Shown: positions 42,620 through 52,124 of the stretch, in pieces
Numbering within the stretch: position 1 is the first letter of the stretch
Layout: each line of letters starts with the position of its first letter
From: Flavobacterium supellecticarium
Lineage (GTDB): Bacteria; Bacteroidota; Bacteroidia; Flavobacteriales; Flavobacteriaceae
DNA length: 64,000 nt
NCBI RefSeq assembly: GCF_004801375.1
Contig: NZ_SSNZ01000002.1
Span: forward strand, 62,001 to 126,000
Reading direction: 5' to 3'
The notes under the pieces: generated by a model
What the model was told of the DNA's origin: nothing
Databases searched by the model: none
What the model saw: the letters and a program-made list of their open reading frames with translations, nothing else
Position numbers and translations under genes: made by a program

Positions 42620-45036
42620 GTTTTGAACCATTTTTTGGCATTGTTGTAATCAATATAGTAGCGAAAACTAATTGATAGTGTGTTGTTAAGATTGTTGCTT
42701 AAAGTGTGCTCTAAATTATCAATAATATTTTTATTTAAGCGTCTTTCGGAGTGAATTGCGTTGTTGCGGTACAAAATTGACAACTGACTACCGGGCGCAA
42801 ACCACCATGAATAGGATAAATCGAAGTTCCAGATTTTAAAATTGGAATTTTGATTCTCATTATAGGTTGCATTGGGAAGGAAATAACCATCGTCGGTTAG
42901 CGTAAGAAACGTAAGATTTTCGGCATACGACCAGTAATAACGTGCCTTCAAGTTGATGGTCATCTTGCTGTTAATCGAAAATTTTCCGGTTACGGTATTT
43001 TCGATGGTATTCCGGTTGCGATTCGCAAAGATGATCTGATCATTGTTGAAATCGACCCAGCCTTTTTCGTTGTTTTGACGACTCCAGTCCACCGCGTAAA
43101 TCAATGTGAACTGATCGCTAAAACGGTACCTCGGACTAAGTCGGATTCCGTAATTGCGGCGTTTGTCCTGATCGTAAAAGTCTACAAACAGATTGGCATC
43201 CAGAGCAAATGGATAATTGTAATTGGTGGAAATATCAATCCAGTTAAACATATATTTCGGATTGTAAACATAACGTCCGTCTCGGCGCGGCTGGTAAAAA
43301 TCGAAAGTTTCAAATGGCGAGACTAAAAAACCGGCTCCGAAATAATGGTTCTTTTTATCGGTCGTTTCCAGGTTAAATTCCAACGAAGCTTCCTGCGGCT
43401 TTCCAGTCACATTTTCCAGTTCGGTATAGGCAATTGTACTAATTTTAAAGGTGTTAAAAGTCTTATTCGGGTTTAGAATACGGTAACTACCATTAAACGT
43501 AACGTTATGATAGTTGGTCATAAAAATGATTCCCAAATCATTGATGTCGTATTGGTCTGATATATAGGAGGCATTCGTACTAAAGCGATAGTTGCCGCTG
43601 GTTTTTCCAAAGTTGAGATAGGCCGTATATCCGTTTCTATTTCCGTCGAAATCATTTACATGACTAAATTTTACATTTCCGGAAAGATTGTAGGTGTTGG
43701 CTTTGGTATTCAGGTCGAAAAGGAAAGCACTCACGTTTGCATCCCGAAAAGCACCTTCGCGGATTACGCTGGTATTAACTACTGAGACGGATGAATTTTT
43801 GCGGAAACGCTGATCCAGTACCAGAATGTTATAGTTGGCCAAAGGTTCGACCACTTCGGTACGGGTTGCGCCGGTTTCGGAATTTCGGATGGTCGCTTCG
43901 GCTTTTTCGGTAACCGCATTCATCACACCAATTCCGAGCCCTTTTGACGTCCGACCGGAAATTTTAACGGCATTGATCAGATTGATTCGTGACGGATATT
44001 GTTGTATTTCTTCCTTTTCGCCTACATCCGGTGAAGTAGACGGCGACCCGCCAATCCTACGGGAATACAGTAAACTGCCCTTGTTAAACATATCGGTTCC
44101 TTCGGTAAAAAAGGGTCGGTTTTCATTAAACTGCTGTTCAAACGGCCCAAGATTCAGGACGACATTGTCGAAGGCGGTTTGTCCGAAATCCGGTACAAGA
44201 ATCGCATCGAGCGTAAACGAATCATTGATTCCGTATTTGATATCCATTCCGGCTTTAAACTCGGTATTGGTACCATTGGCTTTGTTCTGATTTATATAAT
44301 AGGAAGAATAGGGAATCAGAAAGAGACGGGTAGGCGGTTTGATATCCCGGATTCCTTCTAAAATTCCGGCTTGTGTAATAGTATTTCCGATCTTATTATC
44401 GATCCGATTCCAGGTGAATTTCTGACGATCCCGACGAATTTCTCTAAAAAAATTCACGCCCCATATTTGTTCTTTTTGTTCGGAAAAACGCAGGGCGGCA
44501 TATGGGATTTTCATTTCAACCGTCCAGCCATAATCGGTCAGATTGATATTGCTATACCAGATTCCATCCCAGGAATAATCTTCTCCGCTTTCGGTGGCAA
44601 TGCAATCCATTTGTGTTCCGGCGGTACTCACAAAAAAGCGAAAATCCTGTTGCCCGTCGTTATACCCATTTATAAATATACCGAAAAAGTCGGACGTTCC
44701 GAATTTATCTCTTTCGGTGATTTCTTTTACAATTTTAGATGGATCATCATACAGAAAGGCGGCAATATAGATACCGTCGTCATCGTATAAAACCTTTACT
44801 TCGGTACGTTTTTCGTAAGGCGCGGGGTTTCCGTTATCGGGTTGAAAGGTGATAAAGCCGGTTGCAGCTTCTGCGTTTTTCCATTCGTTTTCGTTGGGTT
44901 TTCCATCAATAATAATAGTGTTTCTAAGCGGTGAAGCCTTAAGTCTTTTTTTATTTTGAAAGTCGGGTGTAACCTCCTGTCCGAAAATAAATGTTGCATT
45001 TATGGCAATAAAAACGATAAAAATTACGTTTTTCAT
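42616..45036 (-). CDS. DUF5916 protein with N-terminal CBM9-like domain and C-terminal outer-membrane barrel
   Basis: An 806-residue exported protein. After a signal peptide (ending IFGQ) comes a carbohydrate-binding family 9-like domain (about 30-225; IIIDGKPNENEWKNA and FEIFINGYNDG-type strands). A long DUF5916 region of alternating amphipathic strands follows and ends in an aromatic-rich segment, suggesting a barrel in the outer membrane. Function in the family is uncharacterised. A -7 box lies 22 bases upstream. Its stop overlaps the gpmI start by four bases, so a housekeeping enzyme sits behind a surface protein gene. Confidence 0.88.
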   Translation of the reverse strand: MKNVIFIVFIAINATFIFGQEVTPDFQNKKRLKASPLRNTIIIDGKPNENEWKNAEAATGFITFQPDNGNPAPYEKRTEVKVLYDDDGIYIAAFLYDDPSKIVKEITERDKFGTSDFFGIFINGYNDGQQDFRFFVSTAGTQMDCIATESGEDYSWDGIWYSNINLTDYGWTVEMKIPYAALRFSEQKEQIWGVNFFREIRRDRQKFTWNRIDNKIGNTITQAGILEGIRDIKPPTRLFLIPYSSYYINQNKANGTNTEFKAGMDIKYGINDSFTLDAILVPDFGQTAFDNVVLNLGPFEQQFNENRPFFTEGTDMFNKGSLLYSRRIGGSPSTSPDVGEKEEIQQYPSRINLINAVKISGRTSKGLGIGVMNAVTEKAEATIRNSETGATRTEVVEPLANYNILVLDQRFRKNSSVSVVNTSVIREGAFRDANVSAFLFDLNTKANTYNLSGNVKFSHVNDFDGNRNGYTAYLNFGKTSGNYRFSTNASYISDQYDINDLGIIFMTNYHNVTFNGSYRILNPNKTFNTFKISTIAYTELENVTGKPQEASLEFNLETTDKKNHYFGAGFLVSPFETFDFYQPRRDGRYVYNPKYMFNWIDISTNYNYPFALDANLFVDFYDQDKRRNYGIRLSPRYRFSDQFTLIYAVDWSRQNNEKGWVDFNNDQIIFANRNRNTIENTVTGKFSINSKMTINLKARYYWSYAENLTFLTLTDDGYFLPNATYNENQNSNFKIWNFDLSYSWWFAPGSQLSILYRNNAIHSERRLNKNIIDNLEHTLSNNLNNTLSISFRYYIDYNNAKKWFKT

Positions 45037-45058
45037 TTAATTTTTGAGTTGAAATTAA

Positions 45059-45066
45059 CAAATATA
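45059..45066 (-). promoter_or_regulatory. -7 promoter box of the DUF5916-gpmI unit
   Basis: Minus-strand TATATTTG, exact TAnnTTTG match, 22 bases before the start. Confidence 0.55.
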
Positions 45067-45192
45067 CTTTTTTTAATTCTGTTTTGTAAGAATAAATGTT
45101 GTTTTAAATGTTAAAATGTGATAAAACGGAATTAAAATGTTAAATTTAGGGGGTAAATGATAAAAAACATTTGGTTGTTTGAAATTTATCTA

Positions 45193-45200
45193 TATTTTTG
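45193..45200 (+). promoter_or_regulatory. Promoter of the YkuD_2-type L,D-transpeptidase gene
   Basis: The -7 box TATTTTTG with TTG at 45171-45173, 19 bases apart, matches the Bacteroidota TTG-N17-23-TAnnTTTG promoter. It overlaps the alternative upstream start at 45198, so ATG 45237 is the real start. Confidence 0.65.
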
Positions 45201-45236
45201 GGCTCGACACACAGTAATATAATTAATAGAGTATCA

Positions 45237-45947
45237 ATGGCTTATAGAGTTTTGCCGGTTTTGTTCCTTTTTTTGTTGTCTTTTAAACCACTAAGCACAA
45301 AGGAAACAGACCCACCAAAGTTAGTAGCGGCCAACGCGAAAGCTTCGTTTGAATTAAAAGTTAAAAATTTATACACCGCGCTAAATCCACAAAAGTTCGC
45401 AATGCCTAAACTGGAGAGTTTTTCCAAAGCATTGGAAGGTTTTTACCAGTTGAAAGAACAAGGGCTTATCAAAAAAGATATTTTAACTTTAATCGATTTT
45501 AGTTTGTCTTCCGCCCAAAAACGACTTTGGGTGATCGACATGGCTACCAACACTATTTTACTGCAATCGGTAGTATCGCACGGACGTAACAGCGGTGACG
45601 AATTTGCTACGCAGTTTTCCAACGAAAACAACTCTTTTATGAGTAGCTTAGGTTTTTACGCTACTGGTGAAGTATATCAGGGTAAACACGGAATGTCTTT
45701 ACGTCTGGATGGATTGGAATATGGTATCAATGACAATGCGCGCAATCGTGCGGTTGTGATGCACGGTGCTGATTATGCCAATGAAAACATTATTTCAAAA
45801 CAAGGCCGATTGGGAAGAAGTCAGGGGTGTCCTGCTGTTCCGGTTGCCCTTCACAAAGAAATTATCAATTTAATAAAAGAGAAATCCTGTCTTTTTATTT
45901 ATCACCCGTCACGCAATTATGAGAATAAGTCTAAACTAATCTCGTAA
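45237..45947 (+). CDS. Murein L,D-transpeptidase catalytic-domain (YkuD_2) family protein
   Basis: A 236-residue exported protein with a hydrophobic leader (about 4-17). The catalytic domain carries HGADYA and, further on, the cysteine motif GRSQGCPAVP (SxGCP). WVIDMATNTILLQSVVSHG marks the beginning of the fold. L,D-transpeptidases form 3-3 crosslinks or attach proteins to peptidoglycan in the periplasm. It is convergent with a second, structurally different L,D-transpeptidase and overlaps it by 12 bases. Confidence 0.92.
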   Translation: MAYRVLPVLFLFLLSFKPLSTKETDPPKLVAANAKASFELKVKNLYTALNPQKFAMPKLESFSKALEGFYQLKEQGLIKKDILTLIDFSLSSAQKRLWVIDMATNTILLQSVVSHGRNSGDEFATQFSNENNSFMSSLGFYATGEVYQGKHGMSLRLDGLEYGINDNARNRAVVMHGADYANENIISKQGRLGRSQGCPAVPVALHKEIINLIKEKSCLFIYHPSRNYENKSKLIS

Positions 45948-47537
45948 TTTGGCGTAGAGTTCGAAATCAAGATCATAAATATCGTTTCTGAATTGAAACC
46001 CGTCTTTGTCCATCCATGCTGTCCAGTACAGCTGATGCACAAAGGTGGGTTTTTTCAATACAATACTTTGCGTTTTATTGGATGCAATCATTTTATCCAC
46101 GCGTTCCTTACTCCAATTGTTCTCTTCTTTTTCCAGAATAAATCCGGACAACTTAAATGGATCTTCGACACGGATACAGCCCGAACTTAACGCTCTGTTG
46201 TTGAGTTTGAAGTAATCCCGGTGATTCGTATCGTGTAGGTAAACCAGGTGTTTGTTGCTAAAATTAAATTTGATTAACCCTAAAGAATTATTCGCACCCG
46301 GCTTTTGCACATAACGATAGTTGTTGGATTTTCCGGAGTTCCAGTTTTCCGGACTAACCACATTTCCTTTCATATCATAGATGGTGATTCCGGTTGAGGC
46401 AAAATAATTCAGGTTTCTACTGGCCGACGGCGTCAGGTCTTCTTTTAAAATCGTTGGTGGAACCGTCCATGTAGGATTGATCACCAAATTACTGAACTTT
46501 GACGATAATACCGGCGTACGTCTTTTGGCGCGTCCCACAACCACCCGGTGATTCTGGATCGTATCGTTGTTGTTGACCAGGTATAAATTAAAATCAGGAA
46601 TATTGATAATCACATAGCTTTCGCCTAAATCTCTTGGGAACCAACGCCAACGTTCCAAATTAGCTATGATTTGCTTTTTTCGTTGCGCTTTCGAGAGATT
46701 CATCGCGGCTACGGTTCCTTTTCCGATTACGCCATCGGGTGTTAAGCCGTGTCGTTTCTGGAATTTTTTTACAGCCGACTGTGTTTGATCGTCGTAAACT
46801 TTTGTCAGGGAGTCCGGTTTTTTATAATCACCCCAATAGGCCAGTCGCTTTTTGACGTCGATTATAGCTGCATTGGTATCGTTAGGAATCAATTTGTCCT
46901 TAACAGCAATATGTTTAAGATTGTCATTGGGCATACTTTCGATTTTGCGAAGCGCATCCTTTAGTTTTAAATAGACGATATGTTTTGGTTTTAGTGAATC
47001 CAGACTTTCCAGAATGGTATGGTTTTTTAACGCATACTGTAATTTATGACTAAGGTCAATCTCTTTCGGATACATATCCCAATCGGAATATAATTTGGTC
47101 GGTTCCAGTTTACCATTATACAAATGGCTGGCCAGTTTATAGAAGATTTCCGTATGAAGGATATCATTCGCAATCCGGTCTTTTTCGGCCAGATTTTTAT
47201 GATTGTTGTCTTGTTCTGTAATGGTACTAAAGTTATAATCGTCTGGGTTAAGGCCGTCCAACTCAATGTTTTTAATGGATTCGGTTAGTGCAGAGCGATC
47301 CTTTTCCAGCGTCCATACGGTTTTATATAGGTTGTTTTTATAGAATTGTTTTACAGCATCCGAACTATTGGTAAAATAAGTAGAATCAATAGCAATAGCT
47401 TCGGGAAAAGCAAGCGGCGCCACTTTTACCGTGTCTTTGTGTACAATTTGTTTGTCTGCAATAGCAGCCGGTTCCTTTTTACAACCAAAAAGGAACATAG
47501 GAACCAATAAAAGACAGTAGCGTTGCAACATGGTCAT
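45936..47537 (-). CDS. YcbB-type L,D-transpeptidase lipoprotein with peptidoglycan-binding domain
   Basis: A 533-residue protein with a lipoprotein signal (LLLVPMFLFGC, Cys 19). A scaffold domain is followed by a PG_binding_1 motif (DDQTQSAVKKFQKRHGLTPDG, about 247-270) and the YkuD catalytic domain with LHDTNHRDYF and SSGCIRVED. It should make 3-3 crosslinks in peptidoglycan from the outer-membrane side of the periplasm. The cysteine, histidine and arginine of the active site are intact. The 3' end overlaps the opposing L,D-transpeptidase gene. Confidence 0.95.
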   Translation of the reverse strand: MTMLQRYCLLLVPMFLFGCKKEPAAIADKQIVHKDTVKVAPLAFPEAIAIDSTYFTNSSDAVKQFYKNNLYKTVWTLEKDRSALTESIKNIELDGLNPDDYNFSTITEQDNNHKNLAEKDRIANDILHTEIFYKLASHLYNGKLEPTKLYSDWDMYPKEIDLSHKLQYALKNHTILESLDSLKPKHIVYLKLKDALRKIESMPNDNLKHIAVKDKLIPNDTNAAIIDVKKRLAYWGDYKKPDSLTKVYDDQTQSAVKKFQKRHGLTPDGVIGKGTVAAMNLSKAQRKKQIIANLERWRWFPRDLGESYVIINIPDFNLYLVNNNDTIQNHRVVVGRAKRRTPVLSSKFSNLVINPTWTVPPTILKEDLTPSASRNLNYFASTGITIYDMKGNVVSPENWNSGKSNNYRYVQKPGANNSLGLIKFNFSNKHLVYLHDTNHRDYFKLNNRALSSGCIRVEDPFKLSGFILEKEENNWSKERVDKMIASNKTQSIVLKKPTFVHQLYWTAWMDKDGFQFRNDIYDLDFELYAKLRD

Positions 47538-47594
47538 ATAAATTTATTCTATAAGTTACGAAAATAATAGTAAACGAAAAAAACGTGTAGGTTT

Positions 47595-48032
47595 TTATAC
47601 CATTTTCCTCATAACAAAATGTATGCCGATTGTTGGAATGTCAAAAGCATCACCGACAATTTCATATCCCATTTTTTTATAGAAATCGACAGCAGCTTCC
47701 CGCGCATTAAACCAAATGAGGGAACCGTTCTGTTCTTTAATACAGACTTCTGCTTCGCTAACAAGGCGTTCCCCATATCCTTTTTTTTGGAATTCGTCCA
47801 AAACTGCCATTCCCCGGAGCTGAAATTGCCCAACCTGAGGAAATAATTTGTGGCAGGAGGCAAAAATGGAAACAATTCCAGCGAGTTTACTGTTGTTGTA
47901 TAACCCTAAATGCGTAGTTGTTTCCAGATCGTCTCCTTCAAAAATACAACTTTCTATAGGCTTACCCGGTCGTAAAACCGGCTGGCGTACCTGAAAAGTA
48001 GTAGTGCTGTTGATTTTTTTTACGAAAATCAT
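47595..48032 (-). CDS. GNAT family N-acetyltransferase
   Basis: A 145-residue GCN5-related acetyltransferase. The acetyl-CoA-binding motif A reads FQKKGYGERLV with RGMAVLDEF before it, and motif B (WFNAREAAVDFYKKMGYEIVG) follows. The acceptor is unknown. It stands alone in a gap between the L,D-transpeptidase and an esterase gene, and I see no exact -7 box. Confidence 0.9.
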   Translation of the reverse strand: MIFVKKINSTTTFQVRQPVLRPGKPIESCIFEGDDLETTTHLGLYNNSKLAGIVSIFASCHKLFPQVGQFQLRGMAVLDEFQKKGYGERLVSEAEVCIKEQNGSLIWFNAREAAVDFYKKMGYEIVGDAFDIPTIGIHFVMRKMV

Positions 48033-48201
48033 TTTTGCTTTTCTGAATAAATTCAGATACTATAATTATTTTGACACATAATATAATTATAACATAGATG
48101 CAGGAAAAATGAAATAGTTGCTTCGAAAAAACTATTTTTTTTAAAATGATGCCAAAAAAGTACTGCCATGCAACATTTTGAATAGCAATAAAGTCGGTAA
48201 T

Positions 48202-49050
48202 TTATTTTTTGGACTGCATTTTAAAGGCATTATAAACCGCCTGGTGAATAACCGTTGCATGGGTTTCATCGGGCATATAGTCGAAAATTACTTTTGCATT
48301 TTTATGTGATTTGATGGTCTGGTATAGTGTTTCCACTTCCTGATACATTTTCAAATCTTCCTCCTTGCTTGGAGCGCCGATATAGATCGTAACCGGATTT
48401 TTTAGATTTTTGGTAAGCAGTGTTCCGGCATTTTTTAATAAAGCCTGTTCGCCCCACCATAAACTCGGACTAATGATGATATAATTGCTAAACAACTGCG
48501 GGCGTTTTGCCAGAATTTCGGTAGCCATTAATCCGGCCAAAGATTCCCCGATAATGGTTTTTTGCTCGTTGGTACGGTAGTTTTTCGTTATATACGGCTG
48601 TAATTCTTTTTCAAGAAAATCCATATAGTGTTGCGAACCGCCATATTGCGGGAAGCTACTCTTTTTAAAGCCTTCTTTTTCGATAAAATCGGTGTTGGTC
48701 ACGGCAAAAGTAAAGTCTCTTCTTCGGTTGGTATTTTCAATTCCTACGACAATAGACCCGGGAAGGCGATTCACCCACGATTGCGAACTAAAGCGTACGA
48801 TTCCTGCCAGATGTATAAAATCCTCTTCCATACCGCCGTCAAGGATATAGATTACCGGATATTTTGCATTAGGATCGTCATTATATCCTTCCGGAAGCGT
48901 GATATTGATATTTCGGTTTTCATTTAAAATTTTAGAAAATAAAACGTCCGATTTTCCAATGGTTAATGATTTATCCTGAGCTTGTACAGTCAGATTGGTA
49001 GCTAGTAGAAGAAAGCATGCCAATAGCAGTTTGTTTAAGGAGTGTATCAT
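48202..49050 (-). CDS. Exported alpha/beta-hydrolase, esterase D/IroE-like
   Basis: A 282-residue hydrolase with a signal peptide (ending TVQAQ). The nucleophile is in GESLAGLMATEIL and the catalytic His is probably in DETHATVIHQ. YPVIYILDGGMEEDFIHLAGI marks the oxyanion region. Relatives hydrolyse esters such as siderophore esters or S-formylglutathione. Export to the periplasm favours a nutrient or siderophore ester, which is inference. ATG 49050 is chosen because the hydrophobic leader begins there; an open frame extends to 49098. Confidence 0.88.
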   Translation of the reverse strand: MIHSLNKLLLACFLLLATNLTVQAQDKSLTIGKSDVLFSKILNENRNINITLPEGYNDDPNAKYPVIYILDGGMEEDFIHLAGIVRFSSQSWVNRLPGSIVVGIENTNRRRDFTFAVTNTDFIEKEGFKKSSFPQYGGSQHYMDFLEKELQPYITKNYRTNEQKTIIGESLAGLMATEILAKRPQLFSNYIIISPSLWWGEQALLKNAGTLLTKNLKNPVTIYIGAPSKEEDLKMYQEVETLYQTIKSHKNAKVIFDYMPDETHATVIHQAVYNAFKMQSKK

Positions 49051-49191
49051 ATAATGGTATTTATTTTTTAGGTTGAGTGATTTTTGACGGGTTTCCAAAT
49101 ATCAGACTTTATTTTTTTATTTCAATGCCCTGTATTCGGACAAAAATATCCGAAATAAAAAAGAAAAACATTTACATATGTTGAGGCCGGA

Positions 49192-49788
49192 TTATGGTTT
49201 TGGCTTGATACGGCTCAATTGTGTTGGCGTAATGCCGAGGAAGGAAGCTATATGATGTTGTTTGAGCCGCGGTAGAATCGTAGCATAGGAAGTCAGAAAG
49301 GTAGCGTAACGCACTTTGGCATCATCGGATTTGGAGGAAATTTCCAGCATCTCTTTTTCAATAACCCAGTTTTTTTCCAGATAATTGATGTAAAACAGTG
49401 CGATGTCGTGTCGTTCTGCTACTAATGCTTTAAAACGATCGGCCGGAATACTCAGGACAACACTGTCTTCCAAAGCTTCAATCGAAAAATGACCGGGCGT
49501 TTGTGTTAGCAATGCCGATGCTGATGCGATAAATGTATTTTCGGGAAAGAATTTTTTAATAACCTTTTCGCCGTTATCCGTCAGGAAATAATAAGCAAAA
49601 AGGCCTTTCGCCACATAGTAGTAGTGTTTGGGAATACTACCCGCAGTTAAAAGCGAACTGTTTTTTGGAATACTGCTTTCGTGACAAAGTGCTTCCAGTA
49701 ATGCAATACTTTCGGGTATTAGAATAGCGGTACTTTCAAGATTGGAGCGGAAGGAACTTACAGGCATATGATTTGGGGTGTTTTCCAT
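49192..49788 (-). CDS. Crp/Fnr family transcriptional regulator
   Basis: A 198-residue regulator with a cNMP-binding-like beta-roll (about 30-140) and a C-terminal HTH (IASFLGITPTQLSRIKP). The recognition helix lies at the very C terminus and the protein lacks a clear cAMP-binding arginine motif. It lies 141 bases upstream of the esterase on the same strand and may control it. A near -7 box (TAATTTAG on the minus strand, 49799-49806) precedes it. Confidence 0.88.
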   Translation of the reverse strand: MENTPNHMPVSSFRSNLESTAILIPESIALLEALCHESSIPKNSSLLTAGSIPKHYYYVAKGLFAYYFLTDNGEKVIKKFFPENTFIASASALLTQTPGHFSIEALEDSVVLSIPADRFKALVAERHDIALFYINYLEKNWVIEKEMLEISSKSDDAKVRYATFLTSYATILPRLKQHHIASFLGITPTQLSRIKPKP

Positions 49789-50117
49789 TTTGATAGTACT
49801 AAATTACAAAAACAGGAGTCAGTATTTTTAAAAAAGTAATTGTTTTTTGATCGCCATTTTTTATTTTTTTGGTCTTTTTCAGACTATTTTTTGATACAAC
49901 CGAATAGGAAATTGATATTGTTCGGAATGCCTTTTCTAAATAGTGGCAGACTTAAATAATTGAAAATTAGAAAGCTGCGGTTGGGTGCGAAGCCTTGTTT
50001 TGTTAGGCATTTTAAACTGTCGGCACCATGTCTGAAAACGACCTTTGCCGATTTTAATTTTTTTTAGAAAAAAATTGCAGGGGAGTAAAATTATTAATTA
50101 TATTTGCACTCACAAAA
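49789..50117. other. Gene-free region before the tRNA cluster
   Basis: About 330 A+T-rich bases with T runs. It holds the possible crp-like promoter at the left and the tRNA promoter at the right. Between them I see no supported reading frame or RNA. GCCT-9 bases-AGGC near 49992-50008 is only a weak hairpin. Confidence 0.4.
50099..50106 (+). promoter_or_regulatory. Promoter of the tRNA-Gly cluster
   Basis: TATATTTG with TTG at 50075-50077 (21-base spacing) fits TTG-N17-23-TAnnTTTG exactly. Predicted transcription begins a few bases before the first tRNA. Confidence 0.65.
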
Positions 50118-50190
<73 letters not shown>

Positions 50191-50228
50191 CTGCTAAAAA
50201 CCTGATGGGGTTTTAAAAACCATTATAT

Positions 50229-50301
<73 letters not shown>

Positions 50302-50338
50302 CTGAAAAAACCTGATGGGGTTTTAAAAACCATTCAAT

Positions 50339-50411
<73 letters not shown>

Positions 50412-50414
50412 CCA

Positions 50415-50447
50415 TAAAAAAACCGAAACATTTGTTTCGGTTTTTTT
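50415..50447. terminator. Terminator after the tRNA cluster
   Basis: ACCGAAACA, a TTT loop, then GTTTCGGT, with seven flanking A and seven flanking T residues. The symmetry allows it also to end the opposing peptidase E transcript. Confidence 0.85.
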
Positions 50448-50461
50448 GTTTTATAACGTTG

Positions 50462-51169
50462 CTATTTCAGATTACTCAAATCGCTTTCAGGGGCAATTTC
50501 TTCAGGTTCCTGATTCTGACGGAACAAACGCGCATGTAACGCTCCTTTAAGTGTAATTGTATTTCCGCTTACTTCCAGCCAGCTTCCTTCTCGTAATCCC
50601 AATACCGGCTGCGGATTAAAATGATGAAATTCGTTAATACGGGTTTCGCGGGTTTCGCCCATATGTGTCGAATTAACATCCGGATCCAGATAATGCGGAT
50701 TGATGTTAAATGATACAAATCCCAGGGTCTTAAAACTCGGTGGATATACAATTGGCATATCGTTCGTCGTTCCCATCGTTAGTCCACAGATGTTGCTTCC
50801 GGCTGAGGTACCAAGATAAGGTGTTCCGTTTTTTACAGCGGCTTCCAGAGCGTCGATCACTTTGGCTTGATACAATTGTGTTACTAATAAAAATGTATTT
50901 CCGCCACCGGTAAAAATACCTTCCGCGGCAGCTATAGCCTCAATCGGATTTTCATATTCGTGAATTCCCTTTACGGTAATATTGATTTTAGAAAATGCCT
51001 CGCGTACTTTATCGGTATAAGTGTCATGCGAAATCCCTCCGGGACGGGCATACGGAATAAATAACAGGTTTTTTACATTTTCGAAATGTATAGCCAAAGT
51101 TGGTAAAAGATAGTCTAGGTAACTTCCGTTGTGAAGGGTGGAAGTACTGGCGATTATAAGTTTTTTCAT
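50462..51169 (-). CDS. pepE: Peptidase E (aspartyl dipeptidase, S51)
   Basis: A 235-residue cytoplasmic S51 peptidase that cleaves Asp-Xaa dipeptides. The nucleophile lies in LGTSAGSNICG, the conserved segment FTGGGNTFLL precedes it, and NINPHYLDPD holds the catalytic histidine. ATG 51169 (MKKLIIAS) is chosen; a longer frame to 51193 overlaps the -7 box. Confidence 0.94.
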   Translation of the reverse strand: MKKLIIASTSTLHNGSYLDYLLPTLAIHFENVKNLLFIPYARPGGISHDTYTDKVREAFSKINITVKGIHEYENPIEAIAAAEGIFTGGGNTFLLVTQLYQAKVIDALEAAVKNGTPYLGTSAGSNICGLTMGTTNDMPIVYPPSFKTLGFVSFNINPHYLDPDVNSTHMGETRETRINEFHHFNPQPVLGLREGSWLEVSGNTITLKGALHARLFRQNQEPEEIAPESDLSNLK

Positions 51170-51190
51170 GTTGTTGGGTTCGGTTTGGGT

Positions 51191-51198
51191 CAAAGATA
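51191..51198 (-). promoter_or_regulatory. -7 promoter box of pepE
   Basis: Minus-strand TATCTTTG, exact TAnnTTTG match, 21 bases before ATG 51169. Confidence 0.55.
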
Positions 51199-51338
51199 CA
51201 TTTAATTACAAAAAGAAAGTCAAATGTGAAATTCTTGCTTTTAACAAATTTTTACAATGTTGTTGGCAATAAATTTGGAGAATAAGCAAATATTTTTACC
51301 CAATATATTCGAATTTAATAAAGAATAGCGCCTTTTAC

Positions 51339-52085
51339 ATGAAACAAAAACTACTACTTTTTTTATTGATCTGCACCACCCTGCTTTCAGCTCAAAATGA
51401 GAAACCACTAAAAGGAAAACTAATAACCGAAACGAATGGCGATGTAGAAGGAATTTCAATTATAAATCTGACCACAGAAAAGCAGGTATTGTCCCGTAAA
51501 GACGGAAGTTTTGCTATTACGGCTGCGGTCGGAGATGTGATACAATTTTCATCGATTCAATATGAAGAAAAAAAGATAACCGTCAAAGAAATTGATTTTG
51601 AAGACGGTGAATTATTACTAAAAATGGTAGCTAAAGTGAATAGATTAAGCGAAGTCTATATTGAAAAAAGCGGTATTACTTCTGAAAAGCTTGGAATTGT
51701 ACCGATGGGACAAAAACAATATACGGCAGCCGAACGGAAGTTAAAAACGGCGGGTGATTTTAAACCGATTCAGTTGCTGAATATATTAGGAGGCGGTGTG
51801 TCGGTAGATGCGATCGTTAATAAGATATCCGGAAAAACCGCACAGCTTAAAAAAGAGCTGGTGGTAGAGCGCCGCGAAATGTTAATGGATCGCTTAAAAG
51901 GCTGGTTTCAGGAACCCTTTGTGACGGACGAACTTAAAATTCCACAGGAACATGTAGATGGTTTCTGGTTGTATGCAATGGATGATGCCGGTTTTAATAA
52001 AGCGGTAAACGAAAAAAATAAGACTTTGGCGACCTTTTTACTAACGGAGCTGGCTGTAAAATATAAAAAATTAATTTCCGAATAA
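51339..52085 (+). CDS. Exported protein with carboxypeptidase-regulatory-like domain, paralogue A
   Basis: A 248-residue protein of unknown function. A signal peptide (ending TLLSAQ) is followed by a beta-sandwich resembling CarboxypepD_reg (KGKLITETNGDVEGISIINL and VGDVIQFSSIQYEEK, about 25-105), as in TonB-receptor plug extensions. The C-terminal part (about 115-248) is a family-specific helical region with QKQYTAAERKLKTA and LKIPQEHVDGFWLYAMDD. It is followed without spacing by paralogue B. The pair B/A share the whole layout, and no enzymatic motif is visible. Confidence 0.85.
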   Translation: MKQKLLLFLLICTTLLSAQNEKPLKGKLITETNGDVEGISIINLTTEKQVLSRKDGSFAITAAVGDVIQFSSIQYEEKKITVKEIDFEDGELLLKMVAKVNRLSEVYIEKSGITSEKLGIVPMGQKQYTAAERKLKTAGDFKPIQLLNILGGGVSVDAIVNKISGKTAQLKKELVVERREMLMDRLKGWFQEPFVTDELKIPQEHVDGFWLYAMDDAGFNKAVNEKNKTLATFLLTELAVKYKKLISE

Positions 52086-52124
52086 ATGTCCGGTAAAAAA
52101 GCATATTGCGAAAAGGCGCAGCAA

